Assembly: GCA_905250075.1 (NCBI GenBank)
Contig: CAJNOP010000021.1
Coordinates: forward strand, 1,699,808 to 1,763,807
DNA from: Rotaria sp. Silwood1
Taxonomy: Eukaryota > Rotifera > Eurotatoria > Philodinida > Philodinidae
DNA length: 64,000 nucleotides
Direction: 5' to 3'
Shown here: positions 51,130-62,877 of the stretch, one piece after another
Layout of the letters: each line of letters begins with the position of its first letter
Numbering within the stretch: the first letter of the stretch is position 1
Translations under genes and position numbers: made by a program
Notes under the pieces: model-generated
Told to the model about the DNA's origin: nothing
What the model saw: the letters and a program-made list of their open reading frames with translations, nothing else
Database searches by the model: none

Positions 51130-53355
51130 GATGATAGTTCAAATGCTTACAGAATCAATGCCGTAATGAATAAAAACGAATGAATATATTATACGGCTTT
51201 AGTGTCACGCGTCGCCAATAATTTCACTACAATTTTTTTCTTCGTCACAATTACATCAATTCATACGAACGTCAAATAACTGTGCATATATATAAATGAA
51301 TACCGTGTCGAACTTGTATGAATGTTGTACACCAATACACACATCACCTTGAACATTCGTCCATCAAGAGAGAAAGAGAAGAAGAAAAAAAACTGAGACG
51401 AGAAAGAGAAAGAAAGAAAGCAGCTGCTATGACATCGTTCAATCAATATGAACGTATTATCTATAGAAAAAAAGAGGTGTGAGAGAAATAATCATACAAT
51501 CCTCTTCGAAATAATTGTCAGTTTCGTCGACGTCTGTTATATGTATATATGTTATATGTATGTGTATCATTGGCATAAATGAGTCGCTAATCAAGTTTAT
51601 ATATATAATCGGCGAGACATACATGTACATTTCTTTTCTCCTTTACCATCATACAATTATTTTCGACAGAATCTATTTGTAAGATAGTAGATACAAACGT
51701 ATGTTTCTATCCAAAGTACAATAAATCTCTAGAAATTCTTTCGTTTTCTTTTTGTCAAGTATATAGGAATATTTATTTGTTCATACCTTTTAAGTACATG
51801 AAATAATTGTTTTTTTTTTATATACATATTTGTTTAAAATTAAACATTTGAAAACTAGATAGACTGAATGAATGTCTTGTTACTTTGTAATCAGATGGTT
51901 GAATGAATTCATCAAAAATTGTATCAACGAGTAATCGTACAATACAATAGGCTTTGTAAGGAGGTCAATCGAATGGTGATTATCATCAGGAGAAACAGCA
52001 GGAGTAATAACAGAAAAAAGAAAAACTAGTTGAACTTCTCCTCTTTTTCTCTCTCTCGCTTTCTCTTTCTTTCTTTCTTTCTTTCTCTGTTTCGTTCTTT
52101 ATCAAGAAGAATAATGAAATTTCTAATTTCGATAATAAATAGCCTAAAGAAACAATGCATTTGTCTGAATGCTCAGCATAATTGTGTTCTTTTTCTAATT
52201 AGTAAAACTTCAGAAAAAGATCCGACTAGTCGTAAGCAAAATTAACTGAACAAGAACAAGATCACACAGCACTTGACCGTCTTTTATAAATAATAGATGA
52301 AAAAAAAAAACATATTTCATAGTTATTGCCAGCCTTAAAATAAATATAGTTCCCTTATTCTTGTTTTTGACATTATTGTCTAGTTATTCTACGACCTCGA
52401 CAGAATCAAGATCATACATCAATTGACTAACAGAGATAAACAGACTTTTCTATGACATATATATAATTCATTTGTTTCATGATATTAGAATTGACGATAG
52501 AACGAATACGTATTATCTCATAGTTTTTGTCTATTTAATCAGGTACTTGCCTATTGGCAAATACATACCATGCTCATCATCACTATCATCATCATCAGTT
52601 ATAGTCGTATAAGACGAACGACTGAAATGAATAAGTAGGCGGGTGAGAAAGAGAAGAATAGTTACGTCAGTCATTTGGATAGATGGATGGAGTAAGTAAG
52701 AGAGAAAGTGTATGTATATGTCAATTGAAGGTCTAATTTCTGTCATTTCGATATTACATCGATGAAGAATGCAAGTATATATAAGTATGTGTATGTACAC
52801 ATTGATGTTGTTATATTACGCGTGCATATATGTATTTACAGATGCTCATTTGTTCAAAATGAGCATTAATACTTCTGCATAATTTGTTTCATATTTCATT
52901 GAATAAAAAAAAAAAGCTCTTACATCAAGCATGACACTGAATCATTTATATTATTATTTGAGAAAATACAAATGTGGTGATATTAGATTTCTGTTAATAA
53001 TTTTATTGTAAAAACCTCGTGAGAATTTATGTAGATATCTAGTTGAAAAACTAACGAATCACGTTCCACCTGTCATATATATCTATATATATTTTTTGTT
53101 GCATGTTCATATCTTATTAAAAATTAAAATGATCTATTTAATGCATGTGTCTGCATCTGTTCACAGCCCAGCAGGATGATTAAACTCGCCTACATATTTT
53201 CTTGTTAGAACGCATGTGAGAAAACAAGTTAGGCACAGAAATAAAGAATAAATGAATTAAAATGACGAACATCACAAGTTTATCACAAATTAATTGATTT
53301 TCTTTGTTTATATCGTTGACAAGCAAATGAAAACTATATATATATATTCACTTAC
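51130..53355. other. Upstream or first-intron region of the SH3 gene
   Basis: Depending on promoter use this is upstream DNA or a large first intron. It holds purine-rich and pyrimidine-rich tracts (51360-51425, 52035-52090) and ATATAT-type tracts. One possible small coding exon is described at 52569-52621. No other coding sequence seen. Confidence 0.45.
52569..52621 (-). other. Possible small alternative exon of the SH3 gene
   Basis: A 53-nt stretch between a TTTCAG acceptor and a GTATGT donor, encoding an acidic peptide SSYTTITDDDDSDDEHG. Its exit phase (1) matches the SH3 gene's second exon at 50992. Its entry phase (2) fits neither first exon seen here, so it would need a different upstream exon. 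Tentative. Confidence 0.35.
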
Positions 53356-53389
53356 TTTTGCCTAATAATCGACGTGCCAATGTTGTCAT
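53356..53389 (-). CDS. Probable alternative first coding exon of the SH3 gene
   Basis: ATG followed by 11 codons (MTTLARRLLGK) and one extra base, then a consensus GTAAGTG donor. The phase-1 end matches the phase required by the exon at 50992-50879, exactly as the proximal first exon (51129-51069) does. It would give an isoform with a different short basic N-terminus. Supported by start codon, donor and phase only. Confidence 0.55.
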
Positions 53390-56300
53390 TGTCAATAGAA
53401 GAGGAATGAAGTGAAGATCTACAATAAAAGATCAAATAGAAATATGTGGCAAAACATTTCTTTTATTATCATATGAATAGAACAAATAATAATAGCAAAA
53501 GATTGAGACAAGACATTTTTTTTTGACAAGATAAGAAATTATTATGAAATAAAAAGATTTGTATTAAGACAATTCTCGTTTTCTATTCACGACAATTTAT
53601 AAGATGAGAATAGAAAGAATATGCTGTTGGGTTCTCTCTCTCTCTCATTCTCTTTTTTTTTTCTTCTTCTTCACAATTCCTATTCTAATTGTACTACTAC
53701 TTCTGTTCTTTCGTTCTGACAAATAATGAGACGAGAGAGAAAAAGAGAATCAAGCAAAAAAAGAAGATGTCGTTGAACAAATGCTTCTGGCGTCTTTTTT
53801 CTTTCTGCTCTTCTCATACTGTCTCTATCCAGTTCATCGTCTATGAATATTAGATAGCAAGAACACGATGACCACTACCACTACATCACGATCCATCCTA
53901 TAATAATTCTTCTCTTGTCAAAAAGTTGAACACATCTGTTCAAGAGAGAAGATATAGGAAAAATACATAGTCGCATGTTTGTGTGAAATGCATAGCATTC
54001 AGCTTTTTCTTTTATATTCATCATTATAGTTTCCGGAGGCATCCATACAAATAGATAATTCTTATGAATGGAGAGCAAAAAAACATATCTAAAGCAAAAG
54101 GAAATGAATTATCGTATTGAGTTCAATGATTACTATATATCTAAGGATGTTGTTCAGCCAGAGCGGTAGGTCTTTTTTTTTAATGATTAAGAATAACATT
54201 GATGAGGATGAATTTCTTTGCCTTCTCTTTTTAATGACTATCATCATGAGGAAAAGGGCAGTTTCAGTGAGAGATGATGTTTACTTTCATGTGCTCGTAG
54301 AAGATAATCATAAGAATAAACAAATATATTTATATATCAACGAAAAACTAACATTAACCGTTAGTTAACGTCAGCAACAGCAGGAGTCTTTTTTTCTAAT
54401 TGGATTATTATATCATAGTGAATGATTTTTTTATTAATTATTTTGATATTTAGTGATAGAAAAAATTAATATATGATTGCTGAGTATAAACTCTTCTCGA
54501 TAGATTTTGAAAAAACAAACACAGGTTCGATTATATTCTTATCAGAGGATGAATACATGTCAATAGCTTTTGGTAAATATTATTGTTCAATATGTTATTA
54601 CTATTATTATAAATGAAGTTAAAACGAAAAAAAAATCGAAGTTTTATTGTTAACTATCATAATGAGCTTCTTTTTTTGTATTGTTGTTGAAGCAATGTTT
54701 CGATAATTTGTATCAATCTATGTAATTAATAAATCAGACCGACTGTTATCAATTGTAAACAGTAGACTAATCCATAATAATGTTTTTACATCTCATCTAA
54801 TTTGTATAATAAACTCGAATACATAAGTAGAACGTCCAAATTTGAATCTTTACACTATTGAAAGAACATTGTCATAGTTAATATGATTGTATGTAAACAC
54901 AATTATTTAATAGCATTAGACAATTTAACTACCTACGCATAGTCTGATATAAATCTAATAACAAAAAAATGTCCAATTTCCAAAGAATCATTATTCGCCA
55001 TTATATATTATAAAAAATTTGATCAAAAAAAAAACTATTTAACGCATTGATGAACAAATCATTTTAAAAGCTATAATATGCATAACAAATGAAGTTCTAT
55101 AGAATACATGGTTTTGTCTGTTTTTTACTAATAGTATTCTCATTTTAAAGTGTTCGTCTTCCATTCTCCAACGGAATTTCAGCGTTTCATTGCTCATCAG
55201 TTTTCAAGAAAAAAGCTCATTCTCCCACACCTCCCATCCAGTCAACTTGTATAAAAAAAAATTTCAATCAATTTCTTAACTGATCGCCCCCATCTCCTTA
55301 CACAATCCTGTTACCCTGGGGACAATACATAAATATATTTTGTAACACAAAAAACAACAACAGTATTCACTTCTTATGTATTCAATAGATTTTTAAAAAG
55401 TGATGTGTTAAAGCTTATCTAACGCAGTGTCTTCCTATACAGTTAAAATAAAAAAACGTAGACTATCATTGTACTTACTTGAATAAAATTTTGCTGAAGA
55501 ATATGATATATTCTATATTAATAAATCTTCGTTATTTTGAATAACGAGTGTTACCTTGTATGATATTGCGCAGTGCTTTGACAAACATGTAAACAATAGT
55601 AATGAAATGACATTGACGATACGGCTATCATTTGTAATAAATGAATAACCTTGTATTATTGGCACAGTGATAAAAATGTTCTTGATTAGAGAGATTGACA
55701 AAACTCCTACGAGTCTGTTACCTTGATATTTTGTTAGTAGAGCTAATGGGAAAATATTATTTCTATCATACAGTTCATATGATAGAAGCTTCACCTTGTT
55801 GTCATCGAAGGTTACCAATGAGACATGAATTAATATTTTATCAATGAACAAAATCAAGTCATTTTTGAATAAAATTAGTAATAATGAATAAGCTTTAGCC
55901 AATCTCATCGATAAAATCAAGGTTCGATACTATAATTAGTTTTTATTTTAGAAGAAAAAGTCATATGAAAACTAAATATATAGTCATAAAAGAAAAATAC
56001 TGCGGTATTTTTGTAACATTTTCCGAAAGTATATCCATTGTTCATTAATTTCATATCCTTAGTTTTATCTGAAGTATTATTTTGTTTAAATGAGATTCGT
56101 TTGAATATTTAATATCATATTTTTGAAAAATTGACAACGCTTTTATTCACAATAAGAGAAAAAGAAGGGAATCATTATAATTATTACGATATATTTAGTT
56201 AACATGAATGCAATGAGATTAATTGAAAGTAGAAAGAAAAAAAAAAAGACGTTTTTTTGAACACACAAACAACAATTCAAAAAAAGTAACATTAATGTAG

Positions 56301-56431
56301 TTAACCGTAATAAGACGAAATAAAAAATAGATCACCGGATAAAAGAAGAAGAAGAAGAAGAAGGTGAAGAAAAAGAAGAAGAAGAAGCGAATTATAGACT
56401 TAAATTGACAAAAAAAATTGTATATAGTTTA
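53390..56431. other. Non-coding stretch
   Basis: Pyrimidine-rich and purine-rich tracts lie at 53620-53770. A 135-aa open frame on the minus strand (55513-55920) resembles nothing I know and has no splice context, so I do not call it. Otherwise nothing seen. Confidence 0.4.
56340..56388. repeat. GAA/AAG trinucleotide microsatellite
   Basis: Two runs of AAG/GAA units interrupted by GGTGAAGAAAA. It lies in the probable 3' UTR of the minus-strand gene ending at 56432, where it would read as a CTT-rich tract. Confidence 0.75.
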
Positions 56432-57900
56432 TTAAAGAAGTTCTAGTCGATCCTTCTTCATGATTGATAAGTGAAAACGTGATCGGATAACATTCGTCTT
56501 ATTTTTTGATGCTATTTTTAATTGTTGCTGTTGTTTTTTAAAAAATAAATTTTGTTCCCGAAGGAAATTTTCTAATGAACCAAATTGTAAAATAACTTCT
56601 GAACGACTTTCATCATCAAGTTCTTTTGAATCAATCCAAAATAAATTTATTTTAATTATATCATCAGAAAATTGTTCACCAAATATTGATAAAGATTTTT
56701 TATTTGAAATCGTTGTTGATAAATTTGGTAATGAATTAATTATTTGTGATTTTGGTGATGGCGTATGAGAAGTTTTTGGTGATGGCGTATGAGAAGTTTT
56801 TGGTGAAATGCTACCAATTGGTGTTCGATAGTTTGAACTATTTGATGAGCTATTATTACTTGCTGTTGATGAACGTGATAAACGTGGTGATGATGTATCC
56901 ATTGGTGATGAACGTTGTTTAATTGGAGTTGATTGTTTTGATTGTGTTGGACGTGTTGGTGTTATATTTGATGTTGGTAATGGTCTACGAACTAATGGTG
57001 GATATTTTTTAACAGTTGCAATAGCAGCAACAGTTGATGGTGATGAAGAACTATTTTCATTAGGTAATGAAGGTTTGAGACGTTTTATAGGACCGGGACG
57101 ATTTTCAGCATCACATGATGATGCAGATCGTTGCACACCTTGACCAGTACGTGTTGGAATATTATGACGAGTTGACGTTGAAAGTGAATTAGATATACTT
57201 GTATTAATTGTTGCTGTTGTTGATGATGTTGGTGAAAGTTGCATTGGTGAAGAACTTGTAGCTAGAAGAATTTTTTTCATCAAAATTAAGACAAAAAAAA
57301 AGGTTTCATTGACTTTACTGTTTGATAATGAATGGCGTCCCTGTCGTTTAGCTACATTAAGTCGTACGCCCATAGCAGCTTCAAGTGCTTCAAGACGAGA
57401 TTGTAAATTTGGTCCCAACGATTCTAAATAACGATATATATATATATATATAGATATATAACATAAAAAAAATACAAATCATCAATTAATTATCTCTTGT
57501 TCTATTATCATTTCTAGGAAGATATACCTGAACGATGTAATTTTGCCGTCGCAGGCATGACTATATTTTATATAAATTGTGTTAAAATTAAATTATAAAA
57601 TTCAAGAAGGAACACTTAAATAATTCACTACTTCAATATGCACATGTGAATAAAAGAGAAAAGAATATATAATGACATAGTAAAGCAGACGTGCCATAAG
57701 TATGGTGATGCAGGTCCATTTTATTTTATGATCTTATTTTATTTTATTTCTTCTTTTTCTTTTCTCTTTATCTCGTTTTCTTTCGTATATGTGTGACAAA
57801 CACTAATAGAGAAGAAAAACTTACGTTCACTATTAGTTGTTGGGACGTCGATAGAATAAGAAGATGATATAGTTAATGGAGTTGTTTGAAGATTGGACAT
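56432..57900 (-). CDS. Ser/Thr/Pro-rich protein with two alternative first exons
   Basis: Common exons are 57423-57319 and 57261-56432. Two start exons both end in phase 1 and both fit: 57558-57528 (MPATAKLHRS, donor GTATAT) and 57900-57825 (MSNLQTTPLTISSSYSIDV and six more codons, donor GTAAGT), giving 321 or 336 aa. The shared N-terminus LGPNLQSRLEALEAAMGVRL is probably helical. The centre is disordered and basic, full of Ser-Pro and Thr-Pro (SPKTSHTPSPKTSHTPSP comes from a 24-bp tandem duplication), suggesting proline-directed phosphorylation. The C-terminus (KINLFWIDSKELDDESRSEV onward, with FGSLENFLREQNLFFKKQ) looks folded or helical. The intron at 57262-57318 is 57 nt, divisible by three and stop-free, so its retention would keep the frame. 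No homologue recognised. Confidence 0.75.
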
Positions 57901-58374
57901 ATTTACATGAGAAAATCGTTTTTACTCATATAATTAACATAAGACACGGAGATAATCTCCGTTAAGCATCAATGATTGACTTAACCTTCTGTCATATATA
58001 CATGTACGCATTTTACTTTTCATTCATTTTGATTTCTTTCTCGTCCATTCATCCATCCCATTTTTTTTCTTTTTTCGTTCCCTTTTTACATGTCCCAGAT
58101 GATGAGTACATTGAATAATCCAAAAGAAACGAGGACAAGGTTTCTTCTATATAATGTAACAGCAAATGTATGAACAAGCGAGCGATTAAGTTATGCTTAC
58201 AAACAAGTAGACAGAAAGGAGGGAGCAAAAAAATAGGCGTTTCGACATTCATAACTCGTAAAGGACAATTGCGTGATGCACGCACCTTTAGTCTTGATGG
58301 ATTAGAGGCCAAATGTGAGAGTCTACTTCTTTCTCTTTTGCTCTAATCTTATAGGGTCGTATAGGTAGCACGCT

Positions 58375-59544
58375 TTATGATTGATTGAAAAGACTTTTCA
58401 ATGACTGTCGGGTTATTAAAAAAAAAACTAAGCAAGTCACAACTATGTCATGTATTAGTTTACTTTTTTCAGATTTAAACGTTGTTGATTCAGACTCCAT
58501 ATTAGATTCAATAGGTAGTTGTTGTTGTTGTTGTTCAGAAGGTAATATAGGTTCATTGAGATTATTTATTAATGAAGCTGATTCATGTATGATTTCTTCG
58601 GTATTCATTGTTGTTGTTGGTACAAGTAAAGGTTGATTTTGTGATTGAGTAAAAGTAATTCTATTCGTATTAAATATTGTACGATAAGCAGATAATTCAC
58701 TTTGCAATGGTAATAAATCCACCATGTTTTGTTTAATATTGAGTTTTGTTTGAGCAATGTCGTCCGTAAGAGTAATATATTCTATATGAAATCGATGTAG
58801 TTGATTTTGATTTAAATCTTTACTATTTTTAAGAATATTTTTTAATGTTATTTCTTCATTTTTAAGGATTTGTTGTTTTTGTTTGAGTTGATGAATATAT
58901 TCATATTGTTTTCCTTGAAAGATTTTTTTAGACAGAATTTCAAATGTTATTTTTGAATTAAAAAAAGAATTTTTTTCTTCTGAATAAATTTGTTTGATTT
59001 CATAATATAAATTTTTTTCAAATAAAATTTTTTGTTTTAGTTGTTGTATATCTAACTGACGTAGATATTGTTCATATTGAATATGTAAAAGATTATTAAC
59101 ATAAAAATTAATTTGTTGATTTTGTTCAAATAATTTTTGTTTTAATTGATTAATATTATTTTCATATTGATTAATATTATTTTTAAGATTATTAAGAGTT
59201 TTAATTGATTGTTGAAGTTGCTTATCATATTGTTCCATATTAATTGATGATTGAATATTAAACACATTTTTATAGAATTTTATTGATCGATTATGTTGTT
59301 TTTCAATTAATTGAAAATTTATTTTATTCGACTTGATAAGAGATAAATTATGAAGCAATAATGGAAATTTTTTATGATAATAATTATTACGTATTTCATA
59401 ACGTTGATTAAGATCAATACGAATTTTATTAAGGTGATTTTTCGTTGAATTCGAAGTATATTGAAGAGATTTAATATGTTCAAAAATTAATTCAATATGT
59501 TTATTTGATTGTTCAATAAATTTTTTATTGACATCATCGATCAT
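58375..59544 (-). CDS. Long coiled-coil protein, possibly intermediate-filament-like
   Basis: A single uninterrupted frame of 389 aa. Residues about 1-280 are almost continuous coiled coil, rich in Gln, Asn, Lys, Leu and Ile. The segment LLPLQSELSAYRTIFNTNRI resembles the end of an intermediate-filament rod, where the usual pattern is a Leu-rich turn followed by E-I-x-x-Y-R; that likeness is weak and is inference. A Ser/Glu/Gln-rich tail with a polyQ run follows. The last 25 residues are hydrophobic (DIVVTCLVFFLITRQSLKSL), either a membrane anchor or read-through of an intron, since a possible donor AAAAGTAAAC lies just before them. The start at 59544 has several stop codons upstream. It does not overlap the neighbouring minus-strand gene. 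Function unknown. Confidence 0.65.
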   Translation of the reverse strand: MIDDVNKKFIEQSNKHIELIFEHIKSLQYTSNSTKNHLNKIRIDLNQRYEIRNNYYHKKFPLLLHNLSLIKSNKINFQLIEKQHNRSIKFYKNVFNIQSSINMEQYDKQLQQSIKTLNNLKNNINQYENNINQLKQKLFEQNQQINFYVNNLLHIQYEQYLRQLDIQQLKQKILFEKNLYYEIKQIYSEEKNSFFNSKITFEILSKKIFQGKQYEYIHQLKQKQQILKNEEITLKNILKNSKDLNQNQLHRFHIEYITLTDDIAQTKLNIKQNMVDLLPLQSELSAYRTIFNTNRITFTQSQNQPLLVPTTTMNTEEIIHESASLINNLNEPILPSEQQQQQLPIESNMESESTTFKSEKSKLIHDIVVTCLVFFLITRQSLKSLFNQS

Positions 59545-62515
59545 AATTAATAGTAAATACTTGAATAATGAAAATGAGAAGAAAATTGTTCTATATTTTT
59601 TTCAATGTAGATATGTTTTAATTAAAGATTGACAAACCAATCGTTGCGTTTTATTTTGTGCTGGACTTTTTTCTATTTTTGAAATAATGCAGAATAAAGT
59701 ATACAAAACAGTTATCTATTGTCTAATGTCGTGATCTCCTCCTACTTTGATGTTCATTATGAGCTGTTGTTCTTCATTGAAGATTATGATGTATAGTATC
59801 ATTAGTCCTTGTTAAGCTCCTATGTATTATATATATTTATTCAAGGTGTTTTATTGACTATAGATTCATACTCGTTAAGTAGTTTCATAAAAAAAATCGT
59901 TGAGACCAATGTTTACTAGTATGTTTTGAACCATTTTCAATAAATAAAAAGTCTTCGGCATTTTTATGTTAAAAACAACAAATTAGAAAATCTCAAATTT
60001 TATATATATGTATCGATAAAATCATTTGTTAGCGATGTAACTTCGCAATATTAAAACACGTGTATCTCTAGATGAGGAGCTTTTCTTAAAGCTTATTTTT
60101 ATATGTTACATGCATGTAAAGTGACTTTAGATATCCTGAAAGATCGACAATGAAGACCTTTGTTCAGAGGTGTTATGAGTAAAAACAACTAGTGTCAGCA
60201 ACTTTTTGGAGCACGAATATCAAAATGAAACAATGCTCTGATAATCGAATGAAAAGTTTCAAATCAATTCCAAATGATACGAGTCCTTCTTCAAAATCTT
60301 TTGATGATGATACAATAAAAAGTTTTTCTTTTCGGAACTTGGTAACATCTCTAGAAAACCAATTTAAAAAAGTTTTTTAGAGTCTGATCTTGCTAAAAAT
60401 TTTATCAGACATGTAGTTCGTGCCATAGAGTCTATTATGAAGTTTTTGCATTTTTTTCGTCTGGTTAGATGGATATTCGTTAATTACTTTTTAATTATTA
60501 CTCAGCTTCAACAGTTTACACTCTCATATGCGTCAGTGCTTCGAAGAAATTTTTTTAGAAAAATAACCCTCGTAAATAATTATGTTCAGATTTCTAAAAG
60601 CATAAATTTCTGATACAGTGAAAGAATGTATGACAAAAGAGATCCAAAAATTTACTAGTAGCTTCCAAAAGTTGACAGCATTCACCCCCAACTTATCACA
60701 AAACGAAAGTGAATTAACTGAAAATATGAAATCTCCTTCAATACTTATAAGAAATTTGTTTGTGAATTATAAAAATACCTAGTCATCAGGAAAATTATTT
60801 CTAAACGACTTTGATAATGACCAGTGTGAGAACAGAAAATTTCTTGCTTCTTCTAGATAATAGAAAAGAAACTAAACAAACATCATCAGGCAATTTTTGA
60901 AAATATCGAAATACATAAAAGGAATTTCTGTCCGATATCGGGCTATTTTCAGAAATGACTAGAAAATATTTGTAAGTACAGAATTTACTGTATTTATTGA
61001 ATATAGATATCTTTGTATTCTAATATTGAGAAGAACATCCTACTATCTAAAATATTGGTAATTTTTCAAATTAGGAAGCACTTTGGGAAATGACTACATT
61101 TACCATACATAGATTGCGATGTTATTTCATATTAGCACGATGACACTGCCCTACAGAATATTAGTAGTTTTGAAAATTACTAGCAAATTTTAGTAAATAC
61201 AAGAAGTAAAACATATTTATTCAATTTGTATGTCAATTTTCTTTATTATGGAGAAGAAGAAGACGCTACTTCTTAAATTGGAGGTAATTTCCGAATATTC
61301 TCTGTAATTTATAAAATGAAAAACTAATGAAACGAAAAATTATGTTGTAGGTTAGAGTCTTTTTTTTTCATGTAGAGTTACTCTGATATCTTCGCACGAA
61401 TAAACAGATAGTAATTTAGGTATCTAATTAAGTTTGCTGATAGTTTTCTTGTAATTACAGAAATTTTGTGAATATTATGTTTTTCATCTGAATATTTAGA
61501 CTTTTCGATAATAGTTAGAAATTTCTTTTCTTGTGGATTGCTTGTTATCAATATTGTGGAGAAATTGCTGAATGGTATATCAAGAACTTCGGGATTTTCA
61601 TAGAGTCTTTCGTGGTATAGTGCTTTTGGGAAAGGCAACTGTAAGGTTCTGACTTAGCCTATCTAATGACATGTGTACTATCAGCTTCTACAGCATATCG
61701 TTACCAAGTCAATAGGTGGCACCATCTGCACTACGATCACTGTATAATGCAAAGATAGAAGAAGACTTCCAGTAGATGCCGATATATATTTCTTTCTGTC
61801 GTAAAAAATTCATCGAAATAATTATAGTCGACTGTCATGGAAACTTGAATATTTTCGAGCAGACAATTTCGATTACTATTACAGAAATTATGATAACTTT
61901 TGAGTTTCTTGACAGATATGGTTTTTTTTTTGTGAAATCAATTTCTAAGATTTAATTTTTCATCAGAGAAATTAACTTTTTTTTGGAAATGTGTATGTTG
62001 CTGAGATTTATCAATAAAAAATCTTAAAATTATTTCTAATTATAAAAATGACAATTGATTTTCTAGATGATAAAAAAAATATTAGATGAATTTTAATGAC
62101 AATATTAAAAAATTCTTTTCATAGAACTTGATTCATAAATTAGAATATTATACACATGAAATATAAATCAGCTAATGCTTTTATATTTATTTATTGCTAT
62201 ATTGTTTGGTAAATATAACTGTATAGCCAACTAACTTATCAAAAAAAACGATCGTAAAGATTTGTTTTATTATTATTTATGAAGGCCATATATTTGTGTC
62301 GTTGTCAAGTTAAAAGGAGATTGAATAACAACTTATTTACATCGTTACTATGACAAACGAATACAAGTAGCATATTTAAATCTATCTTAACAAACTTTTA
62401 GTCTGTGTTTTATCGATGATTTGTAGGCATATCTTTGTATCAGAAAAATGATTATATTGATTGATTTCATGCAATTATCATTAACTTTTGCTTCAATCTA
62501 TCCAAAGTCAGGAAT
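59545..62515. other. Non-coding stretch
   Basis: 3 kb of AT-rich DNA. Short frames (60192-60380 on plus, 61378-61638 on minus) lack splice context or similarity. Nothing else seen. Confidence 0.4.
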
Positions 62516-62650
62516 ACTAGCGGCATCAGAATTTTAGATAGGGACAGAGGCTAAGTAAGTCCCACTCAGACCTTCTGTGGTACCATTGCGAGCAACAATT
62601 TAAAAATTTTTCTCAGTAACTTAGTCTTGCTCTCTGATGCCATCACTAGT
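62516..62650. repeat. 135-bp inverted-repeat element (MITE-like)
   Basis: The ends ACTAGCGGCATCAGA and the reverse complement of TCTGATGCCATCACTAGT pair, and complementarity continues inward (GGCTAAGTAAGT against GACTAAGTTACT). Local G+C is higher than in the flanks. It sits just downstream of the ALDH gene's 3' end. Confidence 0.55.
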
Positions 62651-62877
62651 CATGAATCAGTCAATAATCATATAAATAATTTGATATAGTCTGTTAATGA
62701 AAAACTTAACACTCATATTACTGTTAACTATAAATGAATCAAAATGAAACTGATATTAGAATCAAATGACCAACTAAAGTCTCATTTTTAATATAAGCAT
62801 ATAAACGATAATCAAAAATTTCGGTTACATAAAATCATTCAAATTTTTCATTGTTTATTTTTTAATCATTCCTATGT

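Noticed and set aside
55513..55920. 135-aa minus-strand frame
   Set aside because: No similarity, no splice context, composition like surrounding AT-rich DNA; cannot be supported.
58049..58312. 87-aa frame as a second exon of the coiled-coil gene
   Set aside because: No acceptor in the right phase gives a meaningful continuation; left uncalled.
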